This document shows positions 1-6,223 of a stretch of DNA of 10,921 nucleotides, piece by piece. The stretch spans positions 1 to 10,921 of the forward strand of contig CAILMA010000585.1 in NCBI GenBank assembly GCA_903835145.1. The letters run 5' to 3'. The translations under genes and the position numbers were made by a program. Origin of the DNA: an uncultured Bacteroidota bacterium (GTDB taxonomy: Bacteria > Bacteroidota > Bacteroidia > Chitinophagales > Chitinophagaceae). The first letter of the stretch is position 1; each line of letters opens with the position of its first letter. The notes beneath the pieces are model-generated. The model did no database searches and was not told the DNA's origin. It was given only the letters and a program-made list of their open reading frames with translations.

Positions 1-287
1 ACTAACCTATGTATATAACTACCCGTTCGATTAAAAGTTCATGTACAAATTTACTAAACCTTACAATATTTAAATCATTTTTTTAAAAATTTATTTTTTG
101 TATTTAAAAAACAGCGTATTTAGTTGTATGTAAAGCGTTTCCGGTGAATAGTTAAAAATTTTACAATTAAATAAAAGAAAAAATTGCGCTTACGCGCTCT
201 TGCCCCCTCGGATCTACCACCCGCTCTTTCGCTCTGTTTCTCCGCTCTGCGCAGCCTTAGCTCTGCATCACAAATTGTTTTTGGCAT
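1..287. other. AT-rich intergenic stretch, no gene found
   Basis: No reading frame here has both a sensible start and a protein-like composition. Positions 55-180 are strongly AT-rich. Positions 181-260 are pyrimidine-rich and contain CGCTCT four times (195-200, 222-227, 230-235, 243-248), which looks like low complexity. CAAATTTA at 46-53 reads TAAATTTG on the minus strand and fits the Bacteroidota -7 consensus TAnnTTTG. It could serve a minus-strand gene lying left of the window, but no -33 TTTG sits at the right distance. Positions 2-34 could be the last ten codons of a plus-strand gene entering from the left, ending in TAA at 32-34; this cannot be tested from so short a piece. Confidence 0.5.
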
Positions 288-322
288 AAAAAAAGCCTGC
301 AACGACAATTGCAGGCTTTTTT
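288..322 (-). terminator. Intrinsic terminator of the small minus-strand gene (possibly bidirectional)
   Basis: GCCTGCAA (295-302) pairs perfectly with TTGCAGGC (309-316) around a six-base loop. The stem is flanked by seven A (288-294) and six T (317-322). Read on the minus strand, the hairpin begins 16 nt after the TAA of the 339-803 gene and ends in a U-run, as expected for a Rho-independent terminator. The mirrored A/T tracts would also allow termination from the left, although no plus-strand gene is visible there. It also supports the minus strand as the coding strand of 339-803. Confidence 0.88.
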
Positions 323-338
323 ATAAACTGTATTTATA

Positions 339-803
339 TTAGTATTTCTTTTCTTTAGGTTGATAGTTGCAGTCGCACTCATCGGGCTCCTGGTGGTACT
401 TGCTCAGTGGGCCATCAACGAGGAAGCTTTCGGAGCTGTTGTCGTCGTAAACGATGCGGCTAATGGTCCAATGCACTTTATTATCAACACAGATATAAAA
501 GGTGCCCGTATTTTGTTGGGCAATTTCATCGCCCTGTATCACCGCTTCGCGGGTAAGTACTTTACTGTAAAGGGGAGAATAGTACTGGTAGAATACGGCA
601 GTGATTTTTTTATCGGTTACATTTTTAATTTTTATCTTATATATTTCCTTCGGGCAAGACTCGCAGTAAATGCAATCTTTTGTGATGGAGCAAAGATTAA
701 AGAATTTTTTATGAACAAAATAATTGTTGTCGCCGCCGAAGCCGGTATGCGAGCAAAGTAAGAACAGCGGGATAAAAAGCAAAAGTTTAAGACGACCTGC
801 CAT
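339..803 (-). CDS. Small secreted cysteine-containing protein of unknown function
   Basis: This 154-residue protein is not recognised as a member of any named family. Residues 1-22 form a signal peptide (basic MAGRLK, then a hydrophobic LLLFIPLFLLC core), with likely cleavage in the Gly-rich TGFGG stretch. No good lipobox precedes Cys17, so export to the periplasm or medium is more likely than a lipoprotein. The mature part has seven cysteines: Cys38, a C-x2-C-x2-C cluster at 44/47/50, Cys105, and C-x-C at 143/145 near the charged C-terminus. The middle (about residues 55-130) alternates hydrophobic and polar residues like a small beta-sandwich. The start is the ATG at 803. The gene is monocistronic, diverges from the large T9SS protein gene, and is followed closely by a terminator. 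Disulfide bonding or metal binding by the cysteines is inference. Confidence 0.75.
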   Translation of the reverse strand: MAGRLKLLLFIPLFLLCSHTGFGGDNNYFVHKKFFNLCSITKDCIYCESCPKEIYKIKIKNVTDKKITAVFYQYYSPLYSKVLTREAVIQGDEIAQQNTGTFYICVDNKVHWTISRIVYDDNSSESFLVDGPLSKYHQEPDECDCNYQPKEKKY

Positions 804-843
804 AAATGGATGATTGATAAATTACCAGATGATTAAAATGACC

Positions 844-870
844 AGTAACACGGGCTACCCCGTTTTTACT
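844..870 (-). promoter_or_regulatory. Stem-loop in the 5' leader of the small secreted protein gene
   Basis: AGTAA (844-848) pairs with TTACT (866-870), and ACGGG (850-854) pairs with CCCGT (859-863), leaving a small internal bulge and a four-base loop. On the minus strand this lies 41-67 nt before the ATG. If the -7-like box at 880-887 is used, the hairpin begins within a few bases of the predicted mRNA 5' end. A 5' stem-loop there could protect the mRNA or control it. On the plus strand the short GC stem is followed by TTTTT and resembles a weak terminator, but nothing upstream would need it. Confidence 0.5.
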
Positions 871-879
871 AATCTCTTG

Positions 880-887
880 CAAATATA
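880..887 (-). promoter_or_regulatory. Candidate Bacteroidota -7 box for the small secreted protein gene
   Basis: The plus-strand bases CAAATATA read TATATTTG on the minus strand, an exact match to TAnnTTTG. Transcription would start near 875, giving a leader of about 70 nt. No clear TTG/TTTG occurs 19-21 nt further upstream, where the sequence is only A-rich (901-910), so the call rests on the -7 element alone. Confidence 0.4.
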
Positions 888-960
888 TAACTTGGCGGAT
901 ATAAAAATAAACGTTTTGGGATAATTATCGTCAGCCACTAAAAAATTAGTGCCAAACATA

Positions 961-983
961 GCAAACAGCCAGCAAAACAGCCA
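961..983. repeat. Short tandem duplication GCAAA(A)CAGCCA
   Basis: GCAAACAGCCA (961-971) is followed directly by GCAAAACAGCCA (972-983), two copies differing by one inserted A. It lies in the divergent spacer, outside any gene. It may be simple slippage or a repeated protein-binding site; the sequence does not decide. Confidence 0.7.
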
Positions 984-1124
984 CCCATACATGGCGTTTA
1001 TTTTTGTAAAGTTGTCTGTTTCAGCAAGAAAGTCAACGGGTCGCTCCTACACATGGCAAATTTTGCCTGGGCGGCATACAATCTTCGAAACTGCCGGCGT
1101 TCAAAATCGGCCTGATTTCGTTAG

Positions 1125-1182
1125 AATAGGAAAAATAAAATAGGTCTAAAACACTAAATATTGCTAATATTTTCCTATTTTT
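1125..1182. repeat. Two overlapping inverted repeats with competing arms
   Basis: AATAGGAAAA (1125-1134) is perfectly complementary to TTTTCCTATT (1170-1179). A second left arm, AAAATAGG (1137-1144), is complementary to CCTATTTT (1174-1181). Both left arms need the same right arm, so only one hairpin can form at a time. The element lies about 140-190 nt before the large plus-strand gene. The arms are AT-rich, and chance is a real possibility. Confidence 0.4.
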
Positions 1183-1217
1183 ATCCCTTAATTTGGCAAA
1201 TACTGTTGCAAAACGGG

Positions 1218-1249
1218 TTTGGGAAGTTGTACGCAAATTGTATTTTGCG
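1218..1249 (+). promoter_or_regulatory. Candidate promoter with overlapping inverted repeat before the large T9SS protein gene
   Basis: TTTG at 1218-1221 is followed after 19 nt by TATTTTG (1241-1247), close to but one base short of the TAnnTTTG -7 box. CGCAAA (1232-1237) and TTTGCG (1244-1249) form a perfect inverted repeat around a six-base centre and cover this -7 region, so a bound regulator could block the promoter. Initiation here would give a leader of roughly 65 nt before the ATG at 1318. A competing -7-like sequence, TTATTTTG, lies at 1282-1289 but has no good -33 element. Confidence 0.3.
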
Positions 1250-1317
1250 CTTTAATTACTATTAAAAGTTCTGAGTATTTTTTATTTTGAGCGTTCTAAA
1301 TAAACAAAGTGATTGTT

Positions 1318-4300
1318 ATGAATAAAATCTATTACCCGCGTTTGAAGAATCTGTTCGGTTGTTGCATAGCTGCATTTACCTCCTGCATTCTTCTATCCAG
1401 CGAAAACTCTATCGCCCAGGCTCCTATAATAACTTCAGTTTCAGCATCTACAGGTATACCGGGCTCCTCGGCTACCATTAGCGGCAATCATTTTAACACC
1501 ACGCCCGGCAACAATGTCGTGTTTTTCGGCGCTACTCAGGCTACTGTAGTAGGCGGCACCGACTCAACTGTGCTTAATGTTACCATACCTGTCGGTGCTA
1601 CATATTTACCTGTATCGGTATTAAATACCGGCCGTCGAGCTATGGCTTACCAGCAATATCCGTTCGTGCCTGAATACAATAATGCGTGCTTCACTCCCGG
1701 TGCTTTTAACTTCAAACCAAAAGTTGATTTCGCTGCTGGCATCGTTAGCGGCAATCCTATCATTGCGGCAATGGGGGACTTCAACGGAGATGGCAAAGTA
1801 GACCTCGCTGTTGCAAACAGAGGCTCTTCAAAGCTGATGATTTATCAGAATTCAAGTACCTCAGGCTCTATCACTTCAGGCTCATTTACGGCAGTTGATT
1901 CTATGTTATTAATAGGGTCGCCTGACAATATAAAAGTTGCTGATCTCGATGGTGACGGCAAACTTGATTTGGTTGTTTCTATGCATGGTACGGCAAACAT
2001 TGCTGCTATCAGAAATATTACTTCCGGTTCTACTATTAGTTTCATCGCTGTGCCTCGTTATGTGTCCGTTTCCGGTACAAGTGCAAGTGAAGTTGTTGTT
2101 GCTGATTTTGACAAAGACGGAAGAATTGATATTGGCTCTGTTGATGCCGGAAACGGCAATATCAGCATTCTTCTCAATGCCATTACTTCTATTCCAGGTT
2201 CAGGCACTGGCTTCGTCGGTGGTTCTTTCTCATCGTATGCTACTTTTTCAAGCTGTCCTTCTTCAGGCTCACCAATCAGCATGTGCGCCGCAGATTTTGA
2301 TGGTGACGGGAAAATAGACCTTGCTGTAAGCGATGAACTTAGTGCCACTATTAACGTACTTTTAAATACAACAAGCACGGCTGGCACAGTTAGCTTCGGT
2401 TCTTATTCCTCTTTCTCAGTAGGCTCATCAGTTTATTCATTAGAAGTACAGGCAGCAGATATTGATGGCGACGGGAAAATGGACTTACTCGTGCCTTGCA
2501 CCAACGGTTCCTCCACAAACTACGTTTCGGTATTGAGAAATACATCCTCAGGTTCAGCAAACTTTGCTACGCATACTGACTTTTCTACAGGGGGCACAGA
2601 CCCCGGCGCGTTGGCTATTGGTGATATTGATGGCGACGGCAAGTTGGACGTGGCAGTGAGCAATAATGGATCTAATTCAATAACACTTTTCCGCAACACT
2701 TCTTCTTCCGGGTCTGTTACACTTACTTCCACTGCAACCCTTTCAACTGGTCCCGGCCCTATAGGGCTTTCAATCGGCGATCTTGATGGCGATACTTTCC
2801 CTGACCTCGTTGCAGCTAACAATACGTCAAGCAACACGATTTCAGTTTTCCGGAACAACCCGTTACCTAAGATTGATTCTATCACAGGTCCTTCTAATAT
2901 ATGCATAGCCAGCGCGGTGATTGATACTTTTAAAGATACTATTTCAGGCGGCACCTGGTCAGTTACTAACGGGCACGCTACTATCAATGCTTCTACAGGC
3001 CGGGTTACTGCGGTTTCCTCTGGCCTTGACACTGTAGTTTACATGATTGTATGCAGCGGCGATACAAGCATTATGAAAAAACCGTTCTCTGTAAATGCCG
3101 CTCCTACCACTGCTGGTATCATATCCGGTGCCTCTGTAGTTTGCGCTACCAATAATATTACACTCACATCATCAGTTACAGGAGGTACATGGGGCGTTAC
3201 AGCGGCTACTTCCAGTTATGCTACGGTAGGTGCCTCTACTGGTATTGTTACAGGCACCGCCGTTGGCACAGCCCAAATCACCTATACTGTTTCTAATGCC
3301 TGCGGTTCGGTAACGGCAACACATAACGTTGCTGTGCATGCTGCATCGGGTGCCATTACAGGTTCTTCTACTGTGTGCGCAGGGGCAAGTACTACGTTAC
3401 ATACATCATCTTCCGGTGGCACATGGTCCAGCAGCGATTATTCTATCGCTACTATTGGTTCTGCAGGTATTGTTACGGGCGGTGTTGTAGGTTCTGCTAC
3501 TATTACTTATACAGCTTCCGGAGGTTGTTATTCTACATTCCCAATTTCAATTTCAACTTCACCAGCACTTATTTCAGGTAGCGGTTCTGTTTGTCTTGGC
3601 CTGTCTACCACTCTTTCCGATGCTTCAGGCTCAGGTACATGGTCCAGCAGCAATACATCCATTGCTACCATCGACCCATCAACAGGCGTTGTTTCTGGTG
3701 CATCTGTTGGTCTCGATACTATATATTATACTGCATACGGTTGCTCGGCGGCACGTCCATTTAATGTTAATGCATTGCCTGCTGCTATTTCAGGTCTTAC
3801 AGAAGTTTGCGCAGGTTCTAACCTTACATTTACCGATGCCAGTACACCCGGTGTTTGGACGAGTGGTACAACTGCAGTTGCAACAATCACTTCAACCGGA
3901 GCGTCTGCTGCATCTTTGCATGCTATCGCAGCAGGTACTACCGAAGTCACTTATACATTATCTGCAACTGGCTGTATTGCAACTACCTCCGTTACTGTTG
4001 ACCCAATACCGAGTCCAATAACTGGTACATCATCGGTTTGTGTTCACGGCACAACTACCCTAAGCGAAGCATCATCTGGTGGTGCATGGTCTACCGGCAG
4101 TACCGCTATTGCTACCGTATCTTCTACAGGTGTTGTTACCGGTGTGAGCGCAGGTACTACCACCATCATCTATACTTTTAGTTCTACCAGTTGCGCTACA
4201 TCACAGACCGTGACGGTAAATCCACTACCAGCAGCTATTACTGGCATTTCAGCTATTTGCCCTGGCCAGACACTTACTTTACATGATGCTACCACCAGCG

Positions 4301-6030
4301 GTGGCTGGACAACCAGCAACGCAGGAGTCGCTACTATTTCCAGCGGACCTGGGTCACTCACTGGTGTTGCTGGCGGTACGGCTACGATTACGTATACGCT
4401 TTTTGCAACCGGTTGCTACAATACCGCATCTGTTACCATACGCACAGCGCCAGACCCAATAATGGGATACGACTCTGTATGTAATGGTTTCACATCTACA
4501 CTTTCTGACGCTGTTTCCGGTGGTATCTGGACCAGTGTTAGCCCGGCTATTGCTACCGTTGATTCCTTCTCCGGTACTGCTACAGGTCTTGCTCCGGGCA
4601 CTACTACTATTTCTTATACTATTCCTCCTTATGGCTGCGCAACCTCTGTTAGCTTCGTAGTAGATCCTATATTGGTTCCTTCGGTTTCTATCAGTTTCAG
4701 CAGTTCATCTACCACAGTGTGCCAGGGTACTTCAGTTTTGTACACAGCCCATCCGGTAAATGGTGGCTCAGCTCCTACATACGTTTGGCAGGTTAATGGT
4801 GTTGTTACAGGTACAGGCCCTACCTTCCTTTATGTTCCTGCTAATGGCGACGTGATAAAATGTACGCTTACTTCAAGCGGGCCATGCCTTACTTCACCAA
4901 CAGCGTTCAGCTCTATAACTATGACGGTTAACCCGCTGGTTACACCCGCTGTTACTTTGCGTACTTCCGCAGGTGGTGATACTACCTGTACCGGTGTTAT
5001 GACTACCATTATTCCAACTCCGGTCAACGGTGGCTCATCTCCATCCTTTGTTTGGAAAGTCAATTCTGTAACAGTATGGACTGGTGCCACTTGGTCTTAT
5101 GTTCCTGCAAATGGCGACGTTATTTCCGTTGTAATGACAACTGATGTAGCCTGCCCAAGAGTAGATACTGCAGTTGATACGCTGCTCATTACGGTAAGCC
5201 CATACCTCACACCTTCAGTTGTTATGCTGGGTTCAGATACTGCTTGCCAGGGTTATCCCGCAATATTTACTGCAGTGCCTACAAATGGCGGTTACCACCC
5301 AACATTCGAATGGTCTTTGAATACAATTAATGTTGCTTCAGGTCCTACTTTCGCATACCATGGTTCTACCGGCGACGTAGTTGCTGTAACCATGACCAGC
5401 GATTTCCCTTGCCTCACTACACCTACAGTTACCTGCACTCCACGTACAATGACCGTTATTAACGTCCCTCTGCCGTCATTAACTATGGTGGCATGGCCTG
5501 GTTATATAGCAGCTCCCGGTGCACCAATTACATTGATTGCTCATCCTAAAAACCCTGGTACATCGCCTACATACACTTGGTTCAAAAACGGAGTTATCAT
5601 TACTGGTGCAGCAAGCGATACTATATACGTAGCTATGGGCTTCTCATCTAACGACTCTTTTGTCTGCAGGCTCACCAACAACGACTACTGCGATGGTATC
5701 ACCGCATTTGCTGCACAAAAAGTATTTGTGGGCAATAACGTAGGCGTATCTCAGGTAAATATGGAGCAGGCATACGTGAACGTTATTCCTAACCCGACTA
5801 CCGGTTCCTTTGAAATAAAGGGGCTATTGGCTACCAATGCCGACGAATCAGTGGAAATGGACATCACCAATATGCTCGGTCAGGTTGTTTATAAAGGCAA
5901 GCTGGAAGCGAAAAATGGCGAAATCGACGCACGGATTAATTTGGAAAATACATTAAGCAATGGAATTTACCTGCTCAACGTACACTCGGAATACATCTCA
6001 AGAGTAGTCCGGTTTGAGCTGTCAAGATAA
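1318..6030 (+). CDS. Large T9SS-secreted multidomain protein: TIG, FG-GAP propeller, Big2-like and Ig/PKD-like repeats
   Basis: This 1570-residue exported protein is probably surface-bound or released and is likely an adhesin or matrix protein; no catalytic motif is seen. In order: signal peptide 1-35 (cleavage after SIAQA); IPT/TIG domain about 36-104 (IITSVSASTGIPGSSATISG); seven FG-GAP/VCBS repeats about 132-515 with DxDGDG-type calcium motifs; eight Big2-like Ig repeats about 522-1118; four Ig/PKD-like repeats about 1119-1476; and a T9SS type A sorting domain about 1487-1570 (VIPNPTTG, then GIYLLNV, ending RVVRFELSR). The ATG at 1318 is preferred to the in-frame GTG at 1309, because it puts a basic n-region (NKIYYPRLKN) directly before the hydrophobic core. 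The protein is Ser/Thr/Gly-rich. The gene appears monocistronic, with its own terminator at 6051-6118. The target it binds is unknown. Confidence 0.93.
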   Translation: MNKIYYPRLKNLFGCCIAAFTSCILLSSENSIAQAPIITSVSASTGIPGSSATISGNHFNTTPGNNVVFFGATQATVVGGTDSTVLNVTIPVGATYLPVSVLNTGRRAMAYQQYPFVPEYNNACFTPGAFNFKPKVDFAAGIVSGNPIIAAMGDFNGDGKVDLAVANRGSSKLMIYQNSSTSGSITSGSFTAVDSMLLIGSPDNIKVADLDGDGKLDLVVSMHGTANIAAIRNITSGSTISFIAVPRYVSVSGTSASEVVVADFDKDGRIDIGSVDAGNGNISILLNAITSIPGSGTGFVGGSFSSYATFSSCPSSGSPISMCAADFDGDGKIDLAVSDELSATINVLLNTTSTAGTVSFGSYSSFSVGSSVYSLEVQAADIDGDGKMDLLVPCTNGSSTNYVSVLRNTSSGSANFATHTDFSTGGTDPGALAIGDIDGDGKLDVAVSNNGSNSITLFRNTSSSGSVTLTSTATLSTGPGPIGLSIGDLDGDTFPDLVAANNTSSNTISVFRNNPLPKIDSITGPSNICIASAVIDTFKDTISGGTWSVTNGHATINASTGRVTAVSSGLDTVVYMIVCSGDTSIMKKPFSVNAAPTTAGIISGASVVCATNNITLTSSVTGGTWGVTAATSSYATVGASTGIVTGTAVGTAQITYTVSNACGSVTATHNVAVHAASGAITGSSTVCAGASTTLHTSSSGGTWSSSDYSIATIGSAGIVTGGVVGSATITYTASGGCYSTFPISISTSPALISGSGSVCLGLSTTLSDASGSGTWSSSNTSIATIDPSTGVVSGASVGLDTIYYTAYGCSAARPFNVNALPAAISGLTEVCAGSNLTFTDASTPGVWTSGTTAVATITSTGASAASLHAIAAGTTEVTYTLSATGCIATTSVTVDPIPSPITGTSSVCVHGTTTLSEASSGGAWSTGSTAIATVSSTGVVTGVSAGTTTIIYTFSSTSCATSQTVTVNPLPAAITGISAICPGQTLTLHDATTSGGWTTSNAGVATISSGPGSLTGVAGGTATITYTLFATGCYNTASVTIRTAPDPIMGYDSVCNGFTSTLSDAVSGGIWTSVSPAIATVDSFSGTATGLAPGTTTISYTIPPYGCATSVSFVVDPILVPSVSISFSSSSTTVCQGTSVLYTAHPVNGGSAPTYVWQVNGVVTGTGPTFLYVPANGDVIKCTLTSSGPCLTSPTAFSSITMTVNPLVTPAVTLRTSAGGDTTCTGVMTTIIPTPVNGGSSPSFVWKVNSVTVWTGATWSYVPANGDVISVVMTTDVACPRVDTAVDTLLITVSPYLTPSVVMLGSDTACQGYPAIFTAVPTNGGYHPTFEWSLNTINVASGPTFAYHGSTGDVVAVTMTSDFPCLTTPTVTCTPRTMTVINVPLPSLTMVAWPGYIAAPGAPITLIAHPKNPGTSPTYTWFKNGVIITGAASDTIYVAMGFSSNDSFVCRLTNNDYCDGITAFAAQKVFVGNNVGVSQVNMEQAYVNVIPNPTTGSFEIKGLLATNADESVEMDITNMLGQVVYKGKLEAKNGEIDARINLENTLSNGIYLLNVHSEYISRVVRFELSR
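1711..2862 (+). repeat. Seven FG-GAP/VCBS repeats encoding a predicted seven-bladed beta-propeller
   Basis: Seven calcium-loop motifs begin at residues 154, 209, 263, 326, 381, 436 and 488 (numbered from the ATG at 1318), spaced 52-63 residues apart: DFNGDGKVD, DLDGDGKLD, DFDKDGRID, DFDGDGKID, DIDGDGKMD, DIDGDGKLD and DLDGDTFPD. Most are followed by LAV- or LVV-like strands and an Ile/Val-x-x-x-Asn strand. In the FG-GAP family, as in integrin alpha heads, seven such units close one propeller, so this set is likely one complete domain. The third loop has Lys in place of Gly, and the seventh ends in TFPD in place of GKxD. Confidence 0.9.
2881..4671 (+). repeat. Eight tandem Big2-like Ig repeats, each with one cysteine pair
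   Basis: Each unit runs roughly ITG-x-S-x-VC-x-G..TTL-x-x-x-SGG-x-W(S/T)S, then IATV..TG-x-VTG..G-x-T-x-I-x-YT..GC. This fits the bacterial Ig-like Big2 pattern. The first cysteine codon of each unit lies at 2902, 3142, 3376, 3592, 3808, 4039, 4258 and 4480, giving periods of 72-80 residues. Every unit has exactly two cysteines, one near the first strand and one near the end, so one disulfide per domain is likely. Units 3 and 4 share the identical 15-mer ACATGGTCCAGCAGC (3421 and 3637), exactly 216 nt apart, a trace of tandem duplication. Confidence 0.85.
4672..5745 (+). repeat. Four Ig/PKD-like repeats of about 89 residues
   Basis: Units begin TPSV- or PAVTL-like, then carry C-x-G, a P-x-NGG-x-x-P-(T/S)-(Y/F)-x-W core strand, a (P/S)xTGD or PANGD turn and a late cysteine. 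Units 1 and 2 share TATGTTCCTGC-N-AATGGCGACGT with one mismatch at 4831 and 5098, 267 nt (89 codons) apart. The units differ in length and core motif from the Big2-like block before them. Cysteine numbers are 3, 2, 3 and 2, so pairing is less regular. Unit 4 lacks the early cysteine and is the most divergent. Confidence 0.75.
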
Positions 6031-6050
6031 GTAAGTATAAGTGCAACCCG

Positions 6051-6118
6051 TATTCCGGCCTTAGCATTTCCTGCATATGTTTACAGATGAGGATTTGCTG
6101 AAGCCGGAATATTTTTTT
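6051..6118 (+). terminator. Long-stem intrinsic terminator after the large T9SS protein gene
   Basis: TATTCCGGC (6051-6059) pairs with GCCGGAATA (6103-6111). After one mismatch the stem continues (6061-6065 with 6097-6101, including one G-U pair), and further inward TCCT (6069-6072) pairs with AGGA (6090-6093). Seven T (6112-6118) follow directly. The hairpin starts 20 nt after the TAA at 6028-6030. The long, interrupted stem is unusual for a simple terminator. Confidence 0.8.
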
Positions 6119-6187
6119 GCGGTTAGTACCTGCCAGTGAAACGAAGGGGGGGCTTTCAATGAAATTTTGTAAAACATGTCCCCACTG

Positions 6188-6219
6188 TTTGAAACAAGTT
6201 TATAATTCTGTTACTTTTG
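6188..6219 (+). promoter_or_regulatory. Bacteroidota-type promoter of the TolC-family/phosphatase operon
   Basis: TTTG (6188-6191), a 20-nt spacer and TACTTTTG (6212-6219) match the TTTG/TAnnTTTG consensus of the Bacteroidota primary sigma factor. The -7 box ends only four bases before the ATG at 6224, so transcription should begin at about 6223-6226. This means there is essentially no 5' leader. Confidence 0.7.
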
Positions 6220-6223
6220 TCAT

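Larger units (their letters stand above)
804..1317. other. Divergent intergenic region with several inverted repeats
   Basis: This spacer of about 510 bp separates the start of the minus-strand secreted protein from the large plus-strand gene. The reading frames inside it begin at GTG or lie opposite repeats, and show no signal peptide or protein-like composition. It holds a leader hairpin (844-870), a -7-like box on the minus strand (880-887), a tandem duplication (961-983), a palindrome GGCAAA-T-TTTGCC (1055-1067), a small hairpin AAATC/GATTT (1104-1118), a pair of competing inverted repeats (1125-1182), and an inverted repeat next to a plus-strand promoter candidate (1218-1249). It is longer than the other spacers here. 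It may therefore be regulatory or hold an undetected small RNA, but neither is shown. Confidence 0.5.

Noticed and set aside
120..308. Minus-strand frame of 62 codons rich in Arg and Glu
   Set aside because: It starts with TTG inside the terminator stem, and its composition comes from the repeated CGCTCT stretch.
360..761. Plus-strand frame of 133 codons opposite the small secreted protein gene, with a hydrophobic beginning
   Set aside because: It begins with TTG and lies opposite a minus-strand gene that has an ATG, a proper signal peptide, polar composition and a matching terminator 16 nt after its stop.
949..1236. Small overlapping frames on both strands in the divergent spacer
   Set aside because: One starts with GTG; neither has a signal peptide, domain motif, spacing or promoter to support it.
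1309..1317. GTG at 1309 as the start of the large T9SS protein
   Set aside because: The ATG three codons later gives a better signal peptide n-region, and GTG starts are uncommon in this phylum.
1845..5090. Several open frames on the minus strand and in other plus frames inside the large T9SS gene
   Set aside because: They mirror the repetitive Ser/Thr/Gly codons of the real gene and contain no independent signals.
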